Part shown: in pieces, positions 17,736 to 27,127 of the stretch
Layout: each line of letters opens with the position of its first letter
Position numbering within the stretch: the first letter of the stretch is position 1
Notes under the pieces: generated by a model
Told to the model about the DNA's origin: nothing
Seen by the model: the letters and a program-made list of their open reading frames with translations, nothing else
The model's database searches: none
Position numbers and translations under genes: made by a program
Assembly: GCF_037024155.1 (NCBI RefSeq)
Contig: NZ_JAYKTS010000019.1
Coordinates: 1-64,000, forward strand
Length of the DNA: 64,000 bases
Origin: Bacillus sp. 2205SS5-2
GTDB lineage: Bacteria > Bacillota > Bacilli > Bacillales > Bacillaceae_K
Direction of reading: 5' to 3'

Positions 17736-19025
17736 TCAAGAAATATGAATTGCGACAAAATTCATTAAGAATAAACCAGCAATGATATATAATGAGAAAG
17801 AAACTTCTTTTCCTCTCCCATTTGCTAATTTTAAAATAGGATACAGTATAAACCCGATTGCAATGCCATCTGCGATACTATACGTAAAAGGAATCATTGC
17901 TATGATGAAAATCGCAGGAAGTGCCTCGGTTAAATCCTTTAATTCCATATGACGTATATTTTGAATCATTAACCCGCCGATTAAAATCAAGATGGGGGCA
18001 ATAGCATGATTTGGTATCCACTTAATGTATGGAATAAAGAAGATAGATGCTAAAAACAAAACACCGGTAGTTAACGAGGTTAATCCAGTACGTCCACCAG
18101 ACGCTATGGCTGCCGAAGTTTCAACGGTCGATACCGTCGGACTTGTTCCAAATACTCCAGAAAACATGGAAGAAATGGAATTTGCTTGAAATGATTTACT
18201 GTATTTCTCCGGTTGTTTCAGCAGATCAACATGACCATGAACAAGACCAATGTTTTCAAAGACCAGAACCATCGTAACTGAAAACACACCAACAAAAAAT
18301 GGAAAGCTGAGTAGATTACTGAACGAAAGTGCACCAAAGACATCACTGTAAGATTGCAATGATAGTGTTGAACTTTCAACGGTTGGCTCTATTTGAAAAA
18401 TAAGGGCCAGGACTGTACCAAAAGCGATACTCCATAAAAAGCTTCCTGGAATATTACGCAAAAATAAAATGAGTGTGACAAGTAAAGTTAAGATTGTTGC
18501 GATTACCGTTAAGTCACCAAAATTTCCTAGTGCAATCAACGCATCTTCTCCACGGGTCACGATTCCACCCTTTTCTAGTCCAATCAACATTAAAAACAGT
18601 CCTAGACCTACCGTTATGGCATCCTTTAATGAGGAAGGGATGGCTTTACTTAACACTTCAGAAAGTCTTGTAAACGCAACAACCACAAACAATATTCCCG
18701 ATACAAACACTACCGCAAGTGCCTCTTGCCAACTCAGGCCCATTGAACCAACTAAGGTGAATGTGAACATGGCGTTAATTCCCATACCAGGAACAAGCAA
18801 AATTGGAGCATTTGCCCAAAATGCCATTAAGGCGCACCCAAAGAATGATGCAAATATTGTGGCTAGGACGGCCCCTTCATACGGAATACCCGCTTCGGTT
18901 AAAATCAAGGCATTCACCGCAATAATATAAGCAATGGTTATAAAGCCAATAAAACCTGCCATAACCTCTTTCCTTACCGATGTTTCATGTTGTTTTAATA
19001 AGAATATTCCTCTTTCTTTTTTCAT
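17736..19025 (-). CDS. NCS2-type hypoxanthine/guanine permease, PbuG/PbuO-like
   Basis: The product has 429 residues and about 12-14 membrane segments. The N-terminus TSVRKEVMAGFIGFITIAYI and the loops VPGMGINAMFTFTLVG, GIGFILYPILKLANGRGKE and GTSPTVSTVETSAAIASGGR are characteristic of the AzgA-like purine permeases. It imports hypoxanthine, guanine or adenine with protons. No purine riboswitch is visible in the ~150-base leader, unlike B. subtilis pbuG. GTGAGGACAG precedes the ATG and a strong terminator follows. Confidence 0.92.
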   Translation of the reverse strand: MKKERGIFLLKQHETSVRKEVMAGFIGFITIAYIIAVNALILTEAGIPYEGAVLATIFASFFGCALMAFWANAPILLVPGMGINAMFTFTLVGSMGLSWQEALAVVFVSGILFVVVAFTRLSEVLSKAIPSSLKDAITVGLGLFLMLIGLEKGGIVTRGEDALIALGNFGDLTVIATILTLLVTLILFLRNIPGSFLWSIAFGTVLALIFQIEPTVESSTLSLQSYSDVFGALSFSNLLSFPFFVGVFSVTMVLVFENIGLVHGHVDLLKQPEKYSKSFQANSISSMFSGVFGTSPTVSTVETSAAIASGGRTGLTSLTTGVLFLASIFFIPYIKWIPNHAIAPILILIGGLMIQNIRHMELKDLTEALPAIFIIAMIPFTYSIADGIAIGFILYPILKLANGRGKEVSFSLYIIAGLFLMNFVAIHIS

Positions 19026-19191
19026 AAATATCTGTCCTCACGAACAAATCCCTCTCCCAACCCGCTACGTTATGTAGTAGCCACAAATTATTATTCTAGC
19101 AGACTCTCCTTCTTTTGCCAATGGTCTGACCTCTTATTTTTCAAAGCTGTTAATTCCTATTTCAGCAAGAAATGGTCAAATCCCACTCCAA

Positions 19192-19893
19192 TTAAATATA
19201 CAGAGATGTATTCACCGCTATATTCCCAGGTGTTTTCACCGAATAGTAAATGCCAAATCGATTATTGAATTCTTTCGCCACAGCTTTATGGAGAGCAGGA
19301 GTTTTCACTCCCGTTACAGGATCAATGGTAATCATATTGCATCTTTCGCATTCTTCCAGCGGTTGAAGTACCACATCCCCAATTGTAATATCGCTTGCTA
19401 GTAAGGTCTCTTCCTCAACATCATCTTCCAATTCCACAAGAAAGTTCGCCCTAAAGCGTAGTAAGTTTACCTCTTCTCCCCAAAGTGCTTTAAGCGTATT
19501 TAATTTTTTTGTCGTAATTATTAAGATTGGTGCTACGTCATTATATAACCCTGCCTCTTTTTGAACACTTTCTAAAGAACCGAACTCGATTGGTTGTTGG
19601 TAGAATCTTTCAATCACTTTCTTTAAAGATGGTGTCCCCCAATTAAAGTGGTTACCTTTTCGGTCCTTGATTACCACTTCTTCTGAATGATCACTTTGAA
19701 AGGAAGCTTTAAAATTGATCAGCTCCGGAATTTCAGATTGACTTAACAATCCCTGGCTATCTGCATCTTTAATAGCAAAATAACGATCACCCTCTAGTCC
19801 ATATAGGGTGACAAGAATTTTTTGAAGCGATTCTCCTTCAAATGACTTAACAGGATACCGAAAAATTTTTGAAATTTCACCAATTTTTTTCAA
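19192..19893 (-). CDS. MOSC domain protein
   Basis: The product has 233 residues from a TTG start after AAAAGGAGG. The N-terminal barrel (IFRYPVKSFEGESLQKILVT, GLEGDRYFAIKD) is followed by the MOSC domain with RFRANFLVELED, LEECERCNMITIDPVTG and the conserved cysteine. These proteins bind molybdenum cofactor or act in amidoxime reduction. No molybdopterin genes are nearby, so the reaction is not known. Confidence 0.88.
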   Translation of the reverse strand: MKKIGEISKIFRYPVKSFEGESLQKILVTLYGLEGDRYFAIKDADSQGLLSQSEIPELINFKASFQSDHSEEVVIKDRKGNHFNWGTPSLKKVIERFYQQPIEFGSLESVQKEAGLYNDVAPILIITTKKLNTLKALWGEEVNLLRFRANFLVELEDDVEEETLLASDITIGDVVLQPLEECERCNMITIDPVTGVKTPALHKAVAKEFNNRFGIYYSVKTPGNIAVNTSLYI

Positions 19894-20165
19894 AAGACAA
19901 CCTCCTTTTAATTTATCTTTCTTCCTTTATTTTATTGGCTAGAACAAGAGATACTAGACATTTTCTTATGGGAATAGATGATAAACTACCATTTCTATTA
20001 CGTCTTTATGATGTTCAACGATTTATCAGAGTGTCAGACGATACCCATGTTTTATATCAGTTTTCCTCTAATTTAATATCGCTTTTTGCATGTAGATTAT
20101 TGCTATTCAATCTAATTTCCAATGGGAAACTCTCTTTTATTATGGATTTCGTACAATACTTTACC

Positions 20166-20280
20166 AAAAGCTGTTTTAGTAACGAGTGTTGCTTTTCGCA
20201 ATAATCCATAGATCGTGATGAAGCAAGGATTCGGAGACGTTTCGCATCATTGTTAATCCGATGTATGGAAAGAGAGGAAG
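20166..20280. repeat. Degenerate copy of the dispersed repeat
   Basis: AAAAGCTGTTTTAGTAACGA, TTGCTTTTCGCAATAATCC, TTTCGCATCATTG and ATGTATGGAAAGAGAGG appear in the order and spacing of a type A copy, with many substitutions. The open frame at 19.87-20.20 kb overlaps it and is rejected. Confidence 0.6.
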
Positions 20281-20536
20281 GTTTCCGGCCATTTGTCTAT
20301 ACTAGAGCAACAATGAATGCGTAAAGTAACATTGTTCTTGATATATCCTTTACCATAGATTCCTCACCTATTTTTCTCACTTAATACGGTAGAGGAATGT
20401 CGGTATATGCTTTGTAATCAAGTGAAATTCACTAAAATATCTAAATTTTCAATTTTTTTCACAAAAAAAAAGGAAAATTTGCTTTATTTAGCGAATTTAA
20501 TAATGTAAGAACATACGTTTTCGAGAGGTGGAAAAT
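20281..20536. other. Spacer upstream of a small gene
   Basis: No gene. The end carries GAGAGGTGG, the ribosome-binding site for the next gene. Confidence 0.35.
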
Positions 20537-20764
20537 ATGGATAAAATCAGTTGCATTGCATTCATTTTGTTCCAATCCGAAGATCCAAGGGTTAAAGATA
20601 TTTCGTTGAAGCTTGTCGCTGGTGATCTTTCTCTTAAAGAAGTGAAAAAAATCAAGTATTGTTTACCCTATCTCAAGAAATCTGAAGTAATTCTAAAAAA
20701 TAAGACTAAATTAAATCAAGAAGAAGTTTGTCGATTTGTTGAGGAATATCTCTTTGTCCATTAA
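20537..20764 (+). CDS. Small soluble protein of unknown function
   Basis: The product has 75 residues (MDKISCIAFILFQSEDPRVK onward). GAGAGGTGG precedes the ATG; a GTG within that site is not the start. It is helical and Lys/Glu-rich (LSLKEVKKIKYCLPYLKKSE, LNQEEVCRFVEEYL), without signal or membrane segment, and shares a bidirectional terminator with ribH. I do not recognise it. Confidence 0.65.
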   Translation: MDKISCIAFILFQSEDPRVKDISLKLVAGDLSLKEVKKIKYCLPYLKKSEVILKNKTKLNQEEVCRFVEEYLFVH

Positions 20765-20766
20765 AT

Positions 20767-20802
20767 GGTAGGAAACTGACGAATTATCGCCAGTTTCCTA
20801 CC
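20767..20802. terminator. Bidirectional terminator
   Basis: GGTAGGAAACTG pairs perfectly with CAGTTTCCTACC. It lies between the stop of the small plus-strand gene and the stop of ribH. Confidence 0.88.
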
Positions 20803-20808
20803 AAATTC

Positions 20809-21273
20809 TTATTGAAACGAACGCAATAGATTTCCCATTTCAATCGCAGAAACAGCCGCTTCCCATCCTTTATTTCCTGCTTTCGTACCTGCTCTTTCAA
20901 TGGCTTGCTCAATAGAATCAGTGGTGAGCACCCCAAAGATTACAGGAGTATTTTCTGACATTCCAGCATTCGCCACTCCTTTTGCCACTTCACTGCTCAC
21001 GTATTCAAAATGAGGAGTTGCCCCGCGAATTACCGTCCCTAGGGTGATAATAGCATCATATTTTTGCATTTGAGCCATCTTTTTAGCGACCAACGGAATT
21101 TCAAACGCTCCTGGGACCCAAGCAATGTCGATATCTTCTTCTGACATCCCGTGACGTAGTAAAGCGTCCTGAGCTCCACTTAGAAGTTTACTTGTAATAA
21201 ATTCATTAAACCTACCAACGACGATTCCAATTTTCAGACCTGTTCCTACTAGATTACCTTCATAGATTGCCAT
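20809..21273 (-). CDS. ribH: 6,7-dimethyl-8-ribityllumazine synthase
   Basis: This enzyme condenses the pyrimidine intermediate with dihydroxybutanone phosphate, the penultimate riboflavin step. The 154-residue product starts at [16 protein letters not shown], after TAAGGAGG; a longer frame is not needed. Family motifs [47 protein letters not shown] and VIFGVLTTD are present. It is the last gene of the rib operon. Confidence 0.95.
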   Translation of the reverse strand: MAIYEGNLVGTGLKIGIVVGRFNEFITSKLLSGAQDALLRHGMSEEDIDIAWVPGAFEIPLVAKKMAQMQKYDAIITLGTVIRGATPHFEYVSSEVAKGVANAGMSENTPVIFGVLTTDSIEQAIERAGTKAGNKGWEAAVSAIEMGNLLRSFQ

Positions 21274-21438
21274 GATTGTTTCCTCCTTATTATTGTTCGC
21301 TGTTTTGGCAGCCGTAAACATATCATTTAAATTTTAGTTTTTGGGATATCTTTTCATAGTTTATTAAACGAAATCCCTGAATAATCAAGGGTTCCATCCA
21401 ATTGTAAATCAAATAGCTACACTGATTACGGTAATAAA

Positions 21439-22626
21439 TTATTGAAAAATATGCCCAAGTTTCATTTGCTTAGTTCTTAGGTATTTTTGATTGTTTTTAT
21501 TAGAATCTATTTGAATCGGAATTCTCTCAACCACTTCCAGCCCATATCCTTTGATTCCTGCTATTTTACGAGGATTATTGGTTAACAAATTCATCTTTTT
21601 AATTCCTAAATCACGTAAAATTTGCGCTCCAATACCATAGTCTCTCAAATCAGCCTCAAAGCCTAATTTATGGTTTGCTTCTACCGTATCAAGACCTCCT
21701 TCTTGAAGCTTGTACGCCTTTAACTTATTAATTAAGCCAATACCCCTTCCTTCTTGTCGCATATATAATAGAACACCGGAACCTTCTGTTTCAATCCGTT
21801 GCAAAGCAGCTTCTAGTTGGGGGCCACAATCACAACGATTTGAACCAAATACATCTCCAGTTAAACATTCTGAGTGAACTCTAACTAAAAGAGGTTCCTC
21901 GTTGATCTCTCCTTTTACAAGTGCGATATGCTCTTTATTGGTCAATTTTTCTGTGTAGGCAATCGCACGAAATTCTCCGAATGCGGTAGGTAGTTGAATT
22001 TCAACTTCTCTTTGAATGAGTGCTTCATTCTTCCGGCGATACGAGATTAAGTCTTGAATGGTAATGATTTTTAAATCTAATTTCTCAGCAAGTTGAGTCA
22101 GATCGGGTAAGCGAGCCATTTGCCCATCTTCTTTAATAATTTCACAAATGACTCCTGAGGGTTTAGAACCAGCTATTTTCGCTAAATCTACCGCTGCTTC
22201 GGTATGGCCTGCACGAGTTAATACTCCACCCTCTTTAGCGACTAAAGGAAAAATATGCCCTGGTCTTTTAAACTCTTTGGCGTCTGAAGAGTCATTCATT
22301 AACTCTAAAATTGTAGTTGCTCTTTCAAAAGTACTAATACCCGTATGAGTGGATATATGATCCACACTAACAGTAAAAGCTGTTCCGTGTGAATCGGTAT
22401 TTTGACTCGTCATGTAAGGGAGATCAAGTTGTTCTGCTTTGTCTTGGGTGATAGGCACACATACTAAACCACGACCTTCTTTGATCATAAAGTTAATCGT
22501 TTCTGGAGTAATTTTGTCCGCAAGTGCGACAAAATCTCCTTCATTTTCACGGTCCTCATCATCAACGACGATCACCATTTTCCCCTCAGTTAGATCCTTT
22601 ACAGCTTCTTCAATCGTATGAAACAT
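21439..22626 (-). CDS. ribBA: Bifunctional DHBP synthase / GTP cyclohydrolase II
   Basis: The 395-residue product starts [16 protein letters not shown] after AGGAGGG. Residues ~1-200 are the DHBP synthase ([26 protein letters not shown]). Residues ~205-395 are GTP cyclohydrolase II with the zinc site in [17 protein letters not shown] and the RQEGRGIGL loop. The two halves supply both branches of riboflavin synthesis. It sits between ribE and ribH. Confidence 0.96.
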   Translation of the reverse strand: MFHTIEEAVKDLTEGKMVIVVDDEDRENEGDFVALADKITPETINFMIKEGRGLVCVPITQDKAEQLDLPYMTSQNTDSHGTAFTVSVDHISTHTGISTFERATTILELMNDSSDAKEFKRPGHIFPLVAKEGGVLTRAGHTEAAVDLAKIAGSKPSGVICEIIKEDGQMARLPDLTQLAEKLDLKIITIQDLISYRRKNEALIQREVEIQLPTAFGEFRAIAYTEKLTNKEHIALVKGEINEEPLLVRVHSECLTGDVFGSNRCDCGPQLEAALQRIETEGSGVLLYMRQEGRGIGLINKLKAYKLQEGGLDTVEANHKLGFEADLRDYGIGAQILRDLGIKKMNLLTNNPRKIAGIKGYGLEVVERIPIQIDSNKNNQKYLRTKQMKLGHIFQ

Positions 22627-22638
22627 CAAAATTCCCTC

Positions 22639-23301
22639 CTATTCTGTGAATCCATGTTGTTTTAAAAATTGAACATTTATCGATGAATTAGATGTGGATG
22701 AACCGTTCTCTTTCTTCAGGAGTCGATTCAAATATTTTGCGATCATATCACATTCAATGTTTACAACATCGTTCTTTTTTTTGCTGCTTAAACTCGTATC
22801 TTTTTGCGTTTGGGGAATGAGTGAAATCGTAACGCAACTTTCCTGATCATTGACAGAAAATATCGTTAGAGAAGTTCCATCAATCGCAATCGATCCTTTC
22901 TCCATCATATATTGCATGAATTCTTTTGGCAGGTGAATATTTAGGTAGAGTGCATTCTCAATATATTCTTTTCTTTTGATGACGCCGGTTGTATCTACAT
23001 GTCCTGATACAAAATGACCGCCAAAACGACCATTTGCCTTCATGGCTCTTTCTAAGTTCACTTTTGACCCTAGTGGAAGGACTTTTAGAGAAGTGGCATG
23101 AAAGGTTTCTGGCATCACATCTGCTGTAAAACTAGACGGAGTATATGTGGTTACCGTTAAACACACACCATTCACAGCTATACTGTCACCAATGGCCAAG
23201 CCAGAAAGAATCGTGCTACATTTTATGTACAATTCCATCGATTCCGTTTTTTTGCTTACTGCTCCTATCACGCCTATTTCTTCAATCAGACCTGTGAACA
23301 T
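22639..23301 (-). CDS. ribE: Riboflavin synthase alpha chain
   Basis: The 220-residue product has the usual duplicated barrel: MFTGLIEEIG, GDSIAVNGVCLTV and FHATSLKVLPLGSKVNLERA in the first half; GGHFVSGHVD, GSIAIDGTSLTI and TLSSKK-like SSKKKNDVVNIECDMIAKY in the second. It dismutates lumazine to riboflavin. Its ATG lies inside the last codons of ribD (16-base overlap), indicating coupled translation. It is 10-12 bases upstream of ribBA. Confidence 0.95.
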   Translation of the reverse strand: MFTGLIEEIGVIGAVSKKTESMELYIKCSTILSGLAIGDSIAVNGVCLTVTTYTPSSFTADVMPETFHATSLKVLPLGSKVNLERAMKANGRFGGHFVSGHVDTTGVIKRKEYIENALYLNIHLPKEFMQYMMEKGSIAIDGTSLTIFSVNDQESCVTISLIPQTQKDTSLSSKKKNDVVNIECDMIAKYLNRLLKKENGSSTSNSSINVQFLKQHGFTE

Positions 23302-24395
23302 TTTTCGACCTCATTCCCTTTTGGCTTAGCAATAATTTTCAAATCTTCCCCAACAAATTCAATACTTTCAAATGTGAGGGACAATCCATTTGAAATAGTC
23401 TCAGCGCCGTTTCCACCGAACACATTAAGACTATTTTGCCCGCCAATAATCGTTGGAGCCATGTATAAAATAAGTCGCTGAAATAATTTTTCAGATAAAA
23501 AGCTACCGTGAATACTCGCTCCCCCTTCAACCAACAAAGAAGTAAGCTGTCTCTTACCAAGTTCTTTTAAAACAAATAGTAATGACACCTCGTCGATTGG
23601 ACTTCTTATGATGACACAATTACGACTTGCTAATTCTGCTTCTTTTTGTAATGATGCTTGGTTACCACAAATGACGATAGTTTCACTTAACCCATCTTGC
23701 ACTACATGGCTGTTAAGCGGGATTTGTAAATGAGTGTCTAAAACAATTCGAATAGGGTGATTTCCTGTGCGGGGCAATCGCGTAGTCAGGTTGGGGTTAT
23801 CGTGTAAAATGGTGCCAATCCCTACCAATATGCCGTCATGCCAATGACGATATTGGTGGGCATCTTGTCTTGCGAGCTCTGAAGTGATCCACTTGCTATC
23901 CCCTGTCGAAGTAGCGATATTCCCGTCAAGCGTCATTGCTGCCTTTAAAGTGACATACGGAGTTTTATGTAAGAGATAATGAAAAAATTCCTTATTCAAA
24001 TCTCTTGCCTCTGCTCCCATCTGCCCAACTTCAACATCGATTCCAGCGCTTTCCAGTAGGGATACACCCTTACCAGCTACTAACGGATTTGGATCTAGAG
24101 TAGCAATAAACACTCGTTTAACTTTTTTTGAAACAATCAACTCTGCACAAGGAGGTGTTTTTCCGAAATGGGCACACGGTTCTAACGTGACATATATATC
24201 CGCATTTTTCGCATCTTCACCAGCTTGCTCAAGGGCATAGACCTCTGCATGTGCCTGTCCAGCTTGTAAATGAGCTCCTGAACCTATGACCTTCCCATCC
24301 TTCACAACAACTGCACCTACAGTTGGATTTGGGGAGGTTTGTCCTTTGGCCGCTAAAGCTAATGAGATCGCTGTTTTCATATAGATTTCATGCAC
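23286..24395 (-). CDS. ribD: Riboflavin deaminase/reductase
   Basis: The 369-residue product is taken from a GTG start giving MHEIYMKTAISLALAAKGQT, which aligns with B. subtilis RibD (MEEYYMK), with AGAGGAG upstream; a 377-residue frame begins earlier. Residues ~1-145 are the deaminase with the zinc motif HAEVYALEQAG and PCAHFGKTPPCAELI. Residues ~146-369 are the reductase (VTLKAAMTLDGNIATSTGDS, LVEGGASIHGSFL). First gene of the operon under FMN riboswitch control. Confidence 0.95.
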   Translation of the reverse strand: MHEIYMKTAISLALAAKGQTSPNPTVGAVVVKDGKVIGSGAHLQAGQAHAEVYALEQAGEDAKNADIYVTLEPCAHFGKTPPCAELIVSKKVKRVFIATLDPNPLVAGKGVSLLESAGIDVEVGQMGAEARDLNKEFFHYLLHKTPYVTLKAAMTLDGNIATSTGDSKWITSELARQDAHQYRHWHDGILVGIGTILHDNPNLTTRLPRTGNHPIRIVLDTHLQIPLNSHVVQDGLSETIVICGNQASLQKEAELASRNCVIIRSPIDEVSLLFVLKELGKRQLTSLLVEGGASIHGSFLSEKLFQRLILYMAPTIIGGQNSLNVFGGNGAETISNGLSLTFESIEFVGEDLKIIAKPKGNEVEKCSQV

Positions 24396-24446
24396 ACAAT
24401 CAGCTCCTCTAACGTTCATTCAAATATATGAACTTTTAAATAAAAA

Positions 24447-24480
24447 CACAAAAAACCTGAGCGTAATGATCACTCAGGGC
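24447..24480 (-). terminator. Riboswitch expression-platform terminator
   Basis: On the minus strand CCTGAGTG and CGCTCAGG form a hairpin followed by TTTTTT, between the FMN aptamer and ribD. This is the expected intrinsic terminator that aborts rib transcription when FMN is bound. Confidence 0.85.
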
Positions 24481-24528
24481 AAATGGCATGACTAAATAGG
24501 CGAAAAATAATACTATTTTCGCAGAGTT

Positions 24529-24654
24529 CCTTCTCCCATCCAGACTTTAACTGTCGGCTTTGGAGTTTCACCAAATCCACCGCAAAATGCGGGTCACGGA
24601 CTAAGAGCTAGCGCTCATCACCGCCGGTTGGGAATTCCACCCAGCCCCGAAGGA
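24529..24654 (-). promoter_or_regulatory. FMN riboswitch (RFN element)
   Basis: The minus strand carries the RFN landmarks in order: ATCCTTCGGGGCTGGGTG, AATTCCCAACCGGCGGTGAT, the variable GAGCGCTAGCTC arm, AGTCCGTGACCCGC, GGTGGATTTGGTGAAACTCC, GCCGACAGTTAAAGTCTGGA and TGGGAGAAGGA. It senses flavin mononucleotide. It lies ~130 bases upstream of ribD with an intrinsic terminator between. Confidence 0.97.
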
Positions 24655-24820
24655 TAACCTATTGAATTACTATTACTATACCATATCTAGAGTATAGTAT
24701 GAACAATTGATACTTGGAGAAAAATTTGTTGCCATAATGCTTAGCTTTTCATTGAATGGTGTATGTAGAACAAGAAACCAATTTCATTTTTTGAATTCCG
24801 TTATCACACTTCAAATAAAT

Positions 24821-24890
24821 CTTTTTCGCAAATTTTGTTGTTCTTCGAACTAGATTACTAACTGTGTTATAACTTTGTTTCTTGTTATTA
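24821..24890. repeat. Degenerate half copy of the dispersed repeat
   Basis: CTTTTTCGCAAATTTTGTTG, TTCTTCGAACTAGATTACTA and AACTTTGTTTC follow the order of the left half of a type A copy. Confidence 0.5.
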
Positions 24891-24982
24891 CTTGGGCTAT
24901 ATTTAAACGTAGGTAGTAAAAAAAAGGAATCCATCAATAATTAATTTGAATAACATCAATGAATACGAATATACTTTCGCAT

Positions 24983-25022
24983 AAAAAAAGACGAGTGCAC
25001 GAAGCAACTCGTCCCTTCTTTT
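24983..25022. terminator. Terminator-like hairpin
   Basis: GACGAGT pairs with ACTCGTC and is flanked by an A run on the left and TTCTTTT on the right. No gene immediately upstream is recognised, so what it serves is unclear. Confidence 0.6.
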
Positions 25023-25303
25023 ACAAATTAAGAAACTTACAACACCCTTCAGCAATGTGAAAAAGCTACTATACCCCGGCAGTTATGATAGTTTGGTACT
25101 TACTCCTTTAATGAAATTCTTCCATTCGGAAATGGGTAGCTTTATGTCAATGAATGAAGGACTAAGATGGCAATGCCTAGATACTTACTGATTCATCTAA
25201 GACATTTACACATTTTGTTTTTTTAACTGATTGGTTTTATGCATTTACATTCAGATTTACAGATGAGTAAAGAAAATCTTGGTTGAATTGAATTTCCTTA
25301 TCC

Positions 25304-25445
25304 GTGAACTACACGCCACTTAACACCCTTACGGTTCGTTTGAAGTGGGTGCTTCTTGGGAAGTAGATCCTTTTTTAGCTATCTATATTTACCAAACTAT
25401 GAGGGTAGTTCCTCCCCCTATGGAAGATACCATTTACATGGCTAA
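25304..25445 (-). ncRNA. Predicted omega RNA / right end of the IS200/IS605 element
   Basis: Downstream of tnpB on the minus strand, conserved-looking sequence AAGAAGCACCCACTTCAAAC, GAACCGTAAGGGTGTTAAGT and GGCGTGTAGTTCAC forms the subterminal hairpin typical of IS605-family right ends. In such elements the RNA over the tnpB 3' end and right end is the guide scaffold; the guide would begin just beyond position 25304. Assignment is by position and hairpin, not by alignment. Confidence 0.55.
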
Positions 25446-26522
25446 TTTTAGCAAGTTGATACTTGCATTTATGTCTCTATCATGATGGACATGGCATTCA
25501 GGACAATCCCATTCACGAAGTTTGAGATTTTTCACTTCTTTGTTTTTGTAACCACAACACGAACATAATTGACTGCTAGCATAATTCTTAGGCGCGATAA
25601 TCAAATCACGACCTTTCCACATTACTTTGTAGCCAAGATATTCTCTGAATTTAGCCCAAGAGACTTCACTGATTGCTTTTGCCAACTTATGATTCTTTAT
25701 CATATTTTTCACCTTCAAGTCTTCAATCACAATCACTTGGTTTTCGTTTGTGATTTCATTACTTACTTTGTGAAGGAAATCATTTCGTTGATTGGTAATC
25801 TTTTCGTGAAGTTTAGCCACTTGTAGTCTAACTTTAGTTCTATTACTAGACCCTTTCTTTTTGCTTGACAAAGAACGTTGAAGAAAAGCTAGTCTTTTTT
25901 CAGCCTTTCTCAACCATTTAGGATTTTCGTATTTTGTACCGTTAGACAATATTGTAAAGTCTTTCAATCCAACATCAATGCCAACCATTGTATCAAGTTT
26001 AGGGTACAACTGTTCGTTTTCCTCCACCAAAACAGAAGCAAAATACTTTCCTGTTGGAGTTTGAGAAATTGTAACAGACTTAATCAGCCCAGAAAATTGT
26101 CTATGTTGCTTGATTCTTACCATTGTTTTCAACTTTGGAAGTTTGATATAACTGTTTTCAATGCGAACAGTTCCTTTTTGGTTGTTGGTCGTATACCTAT
26201 GATGATTGTCTTTTTTGCTTTTGAACTTTGGAAATCCAGTGGACTTATCACGAAAGAAATTAGCGTATGCTTTGTTTAGATTCATTTGTGCATTTGCTAA
26301 AGCAAGGCTATCCACTTCCTTTAGAGACGGAAATTCAGCTTTATATTGTGCAGGAGTAGGATGTTTAATGGATTTGTCTATGCATTCTTGAGATTTTTTA
26401 TAAGAATCGATTCTATCAGCAAGCATTTTGTTATACACCAAACGCACACATCCGAAGGTTTTTGCGAACAATATTCGTTGTTCCTTATTTGGATAGAGAC
26501 GATACTTATATGCTTTCAACAT
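25434..26522 (-). CDS. tnpB: TnpB RNA-guided nuclease of an IS605 element
   Basis: The 362-residue product starts [15 protein letters not shown]. It has the OrfB N-terminal helix-turn-helix region, then the RuvC-like nuclease with GIDVGLKDF (first Asp), [12 protein letters not shown] (Glu) and [11 protein letters not shown] (last Asp), and the zinc ribbon CSCCGYKN with CPEC. All catalytic positions are present and the frame is intact. TnpB proteins cut DNA next to a short motif using an RNA made from the element's right end, which favours element retention. It follows tnpA directly. Confidence 0.95.
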   Translation of the reverse strand: MLKAYKYRLYPNKEQRILFAKTFGCVRLVYNKMLADRIDSYKKSQECIDKSIKHPTPAQYKAEFPSLKEVDSLALANAQMNLNKAYANFFRDKSTGFPKFKSKKDNHHRYTTNNQKGTVRIENSYIKLPKLKTMVRIKQHRQFSGLIKSVTISQTPTGKYFASVLVEENEQLYPKLDTMVGIDVGLKDFTILSNGTKYENPKWLRKAEKRLAFLQRSLSSKKKGSSNRTKVRLQVAKLHEKITNQRNDFLHKVSNEITNENQVIVIEDLKVKNMIKNHKLAKAISEVSWAKFREYLGYKVMWKGRDLIIAPKNYASSQLCSCCGYKNKEVKNLKLREWDCPECHVHHDRDINASINLLKLAM

Positions 26523-26531
26523 TACCAACAC

Positions 26532-26930
26532 CTACTTCCTACCTTGCTTTTCAATGGACTGTTTGATTGTTTCTATGGAAGCACCGCCCGTTGTAATCAA
26601 ACAGAAGCTTCTTGACCAAAACATTTCTTTCCAAAGCTTTTTTCGAACCAAGGGATAGTCACGTTTTATCAATCGAGAACTGGCACTCTTATAAGCATTT
26701 AGAAACTTGGATAATTCACTATTAGGATGTGCCTTGAACATGACCTGTATATGGTCTTTATCGTGATTCCAATCTTCAACCGAAATATTATACGACTGGC
26801 CTATTCTCACAAAAATATCTTTTGCATAGTTGGACATACTATCATCAAATATTTGTCTACGATATTTCACTACCAATACTAGATGATAGTGCAAAAGAAA
26901 GACTGAATGTTTATTACTATCTAATTTCAT
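26532..26930 (-). CDS. tnpA: TnpA Y1 transposase with both catalytic motifs altered
   Basis: The 132-residue product, started at MKLDSNKHSVFLLHYHLVLV, is full length for Y1 transposases and keeps the family landmarks HYHLVLVVKYRR, FLNAYKSASSRLIK, KKLWKEMFWSRSFCLITTGG. The HUH motif expected in KDHxHVMF reads KDHIQVMF (CAG codon), and the catalytic tyrosine expected in the last helix (KKYIExQ) is serine in KQSIEKQ (TCC codon). Each is one base from the expected codon. The protein should not cleave or rejoin DNA. Confidence 0.9.
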   Translation of the reverse strand: MKLDSNKHSVFLLHYHLVLVVKYRRQIFDDSMSNYAKDIFVRIGQSYNISVEDWNHDKDHIQVMFKAHPNSELSKFLNAYKSASSRLIKRDYPLVRKKLWKEMFWSRSFCLITTGGASIETIKQSIEKQGRK

Positions 26931-27127
26931 TATGTTATCAACCTTTATGTATGTACAGACTGATTTTAACATAATTTACTAATAGCTACAAATACTTTGG
27001 CTGACGCCAACCGAAAATTCATCTCCCACATACTCATTGGGCTACGCCCTTCACATTCCTTGAAGTGAGAGAATTCTTTTCGGAAACCTAGTTAAATATT
27101 CTTTCTTCTTCCCTAATGACTATCATT

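Larger units (their letters stand above)
25304..27080 (-). mobile_element. IS200/IS605-family insertion sequence
   Basis: The element holds tnpA and tnpB in the same direction with abutting frames, a right-end hairpin region (25304-25360) and a left-end hairpin region (about 27005-27080, containing GGGCGTAGCCC and GAATGTG). Outer boundaries are approximate. Because TnpA seems inactive (see its entry), the element is probably immobile unless helped in trans. Confidence 0.82.

Noticed and set aside
19026-19100. Possible purine riboswitch before the purine permease
   Set aside because: The conserved purine aptamer core words are not present on the minus strand of this leader.
19869-20204. 111-codon plus-strand frame
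   Set aside because: Starts antisense to the MOSC gene 5' end and ends in a degenerate repeat; no site, no domain.
20809-24395. Frameshift suspicion from overlapping rib frames
   Set aside because: The ribD-ribE overlap is a normal translational coupling and all four enzymes are complete.
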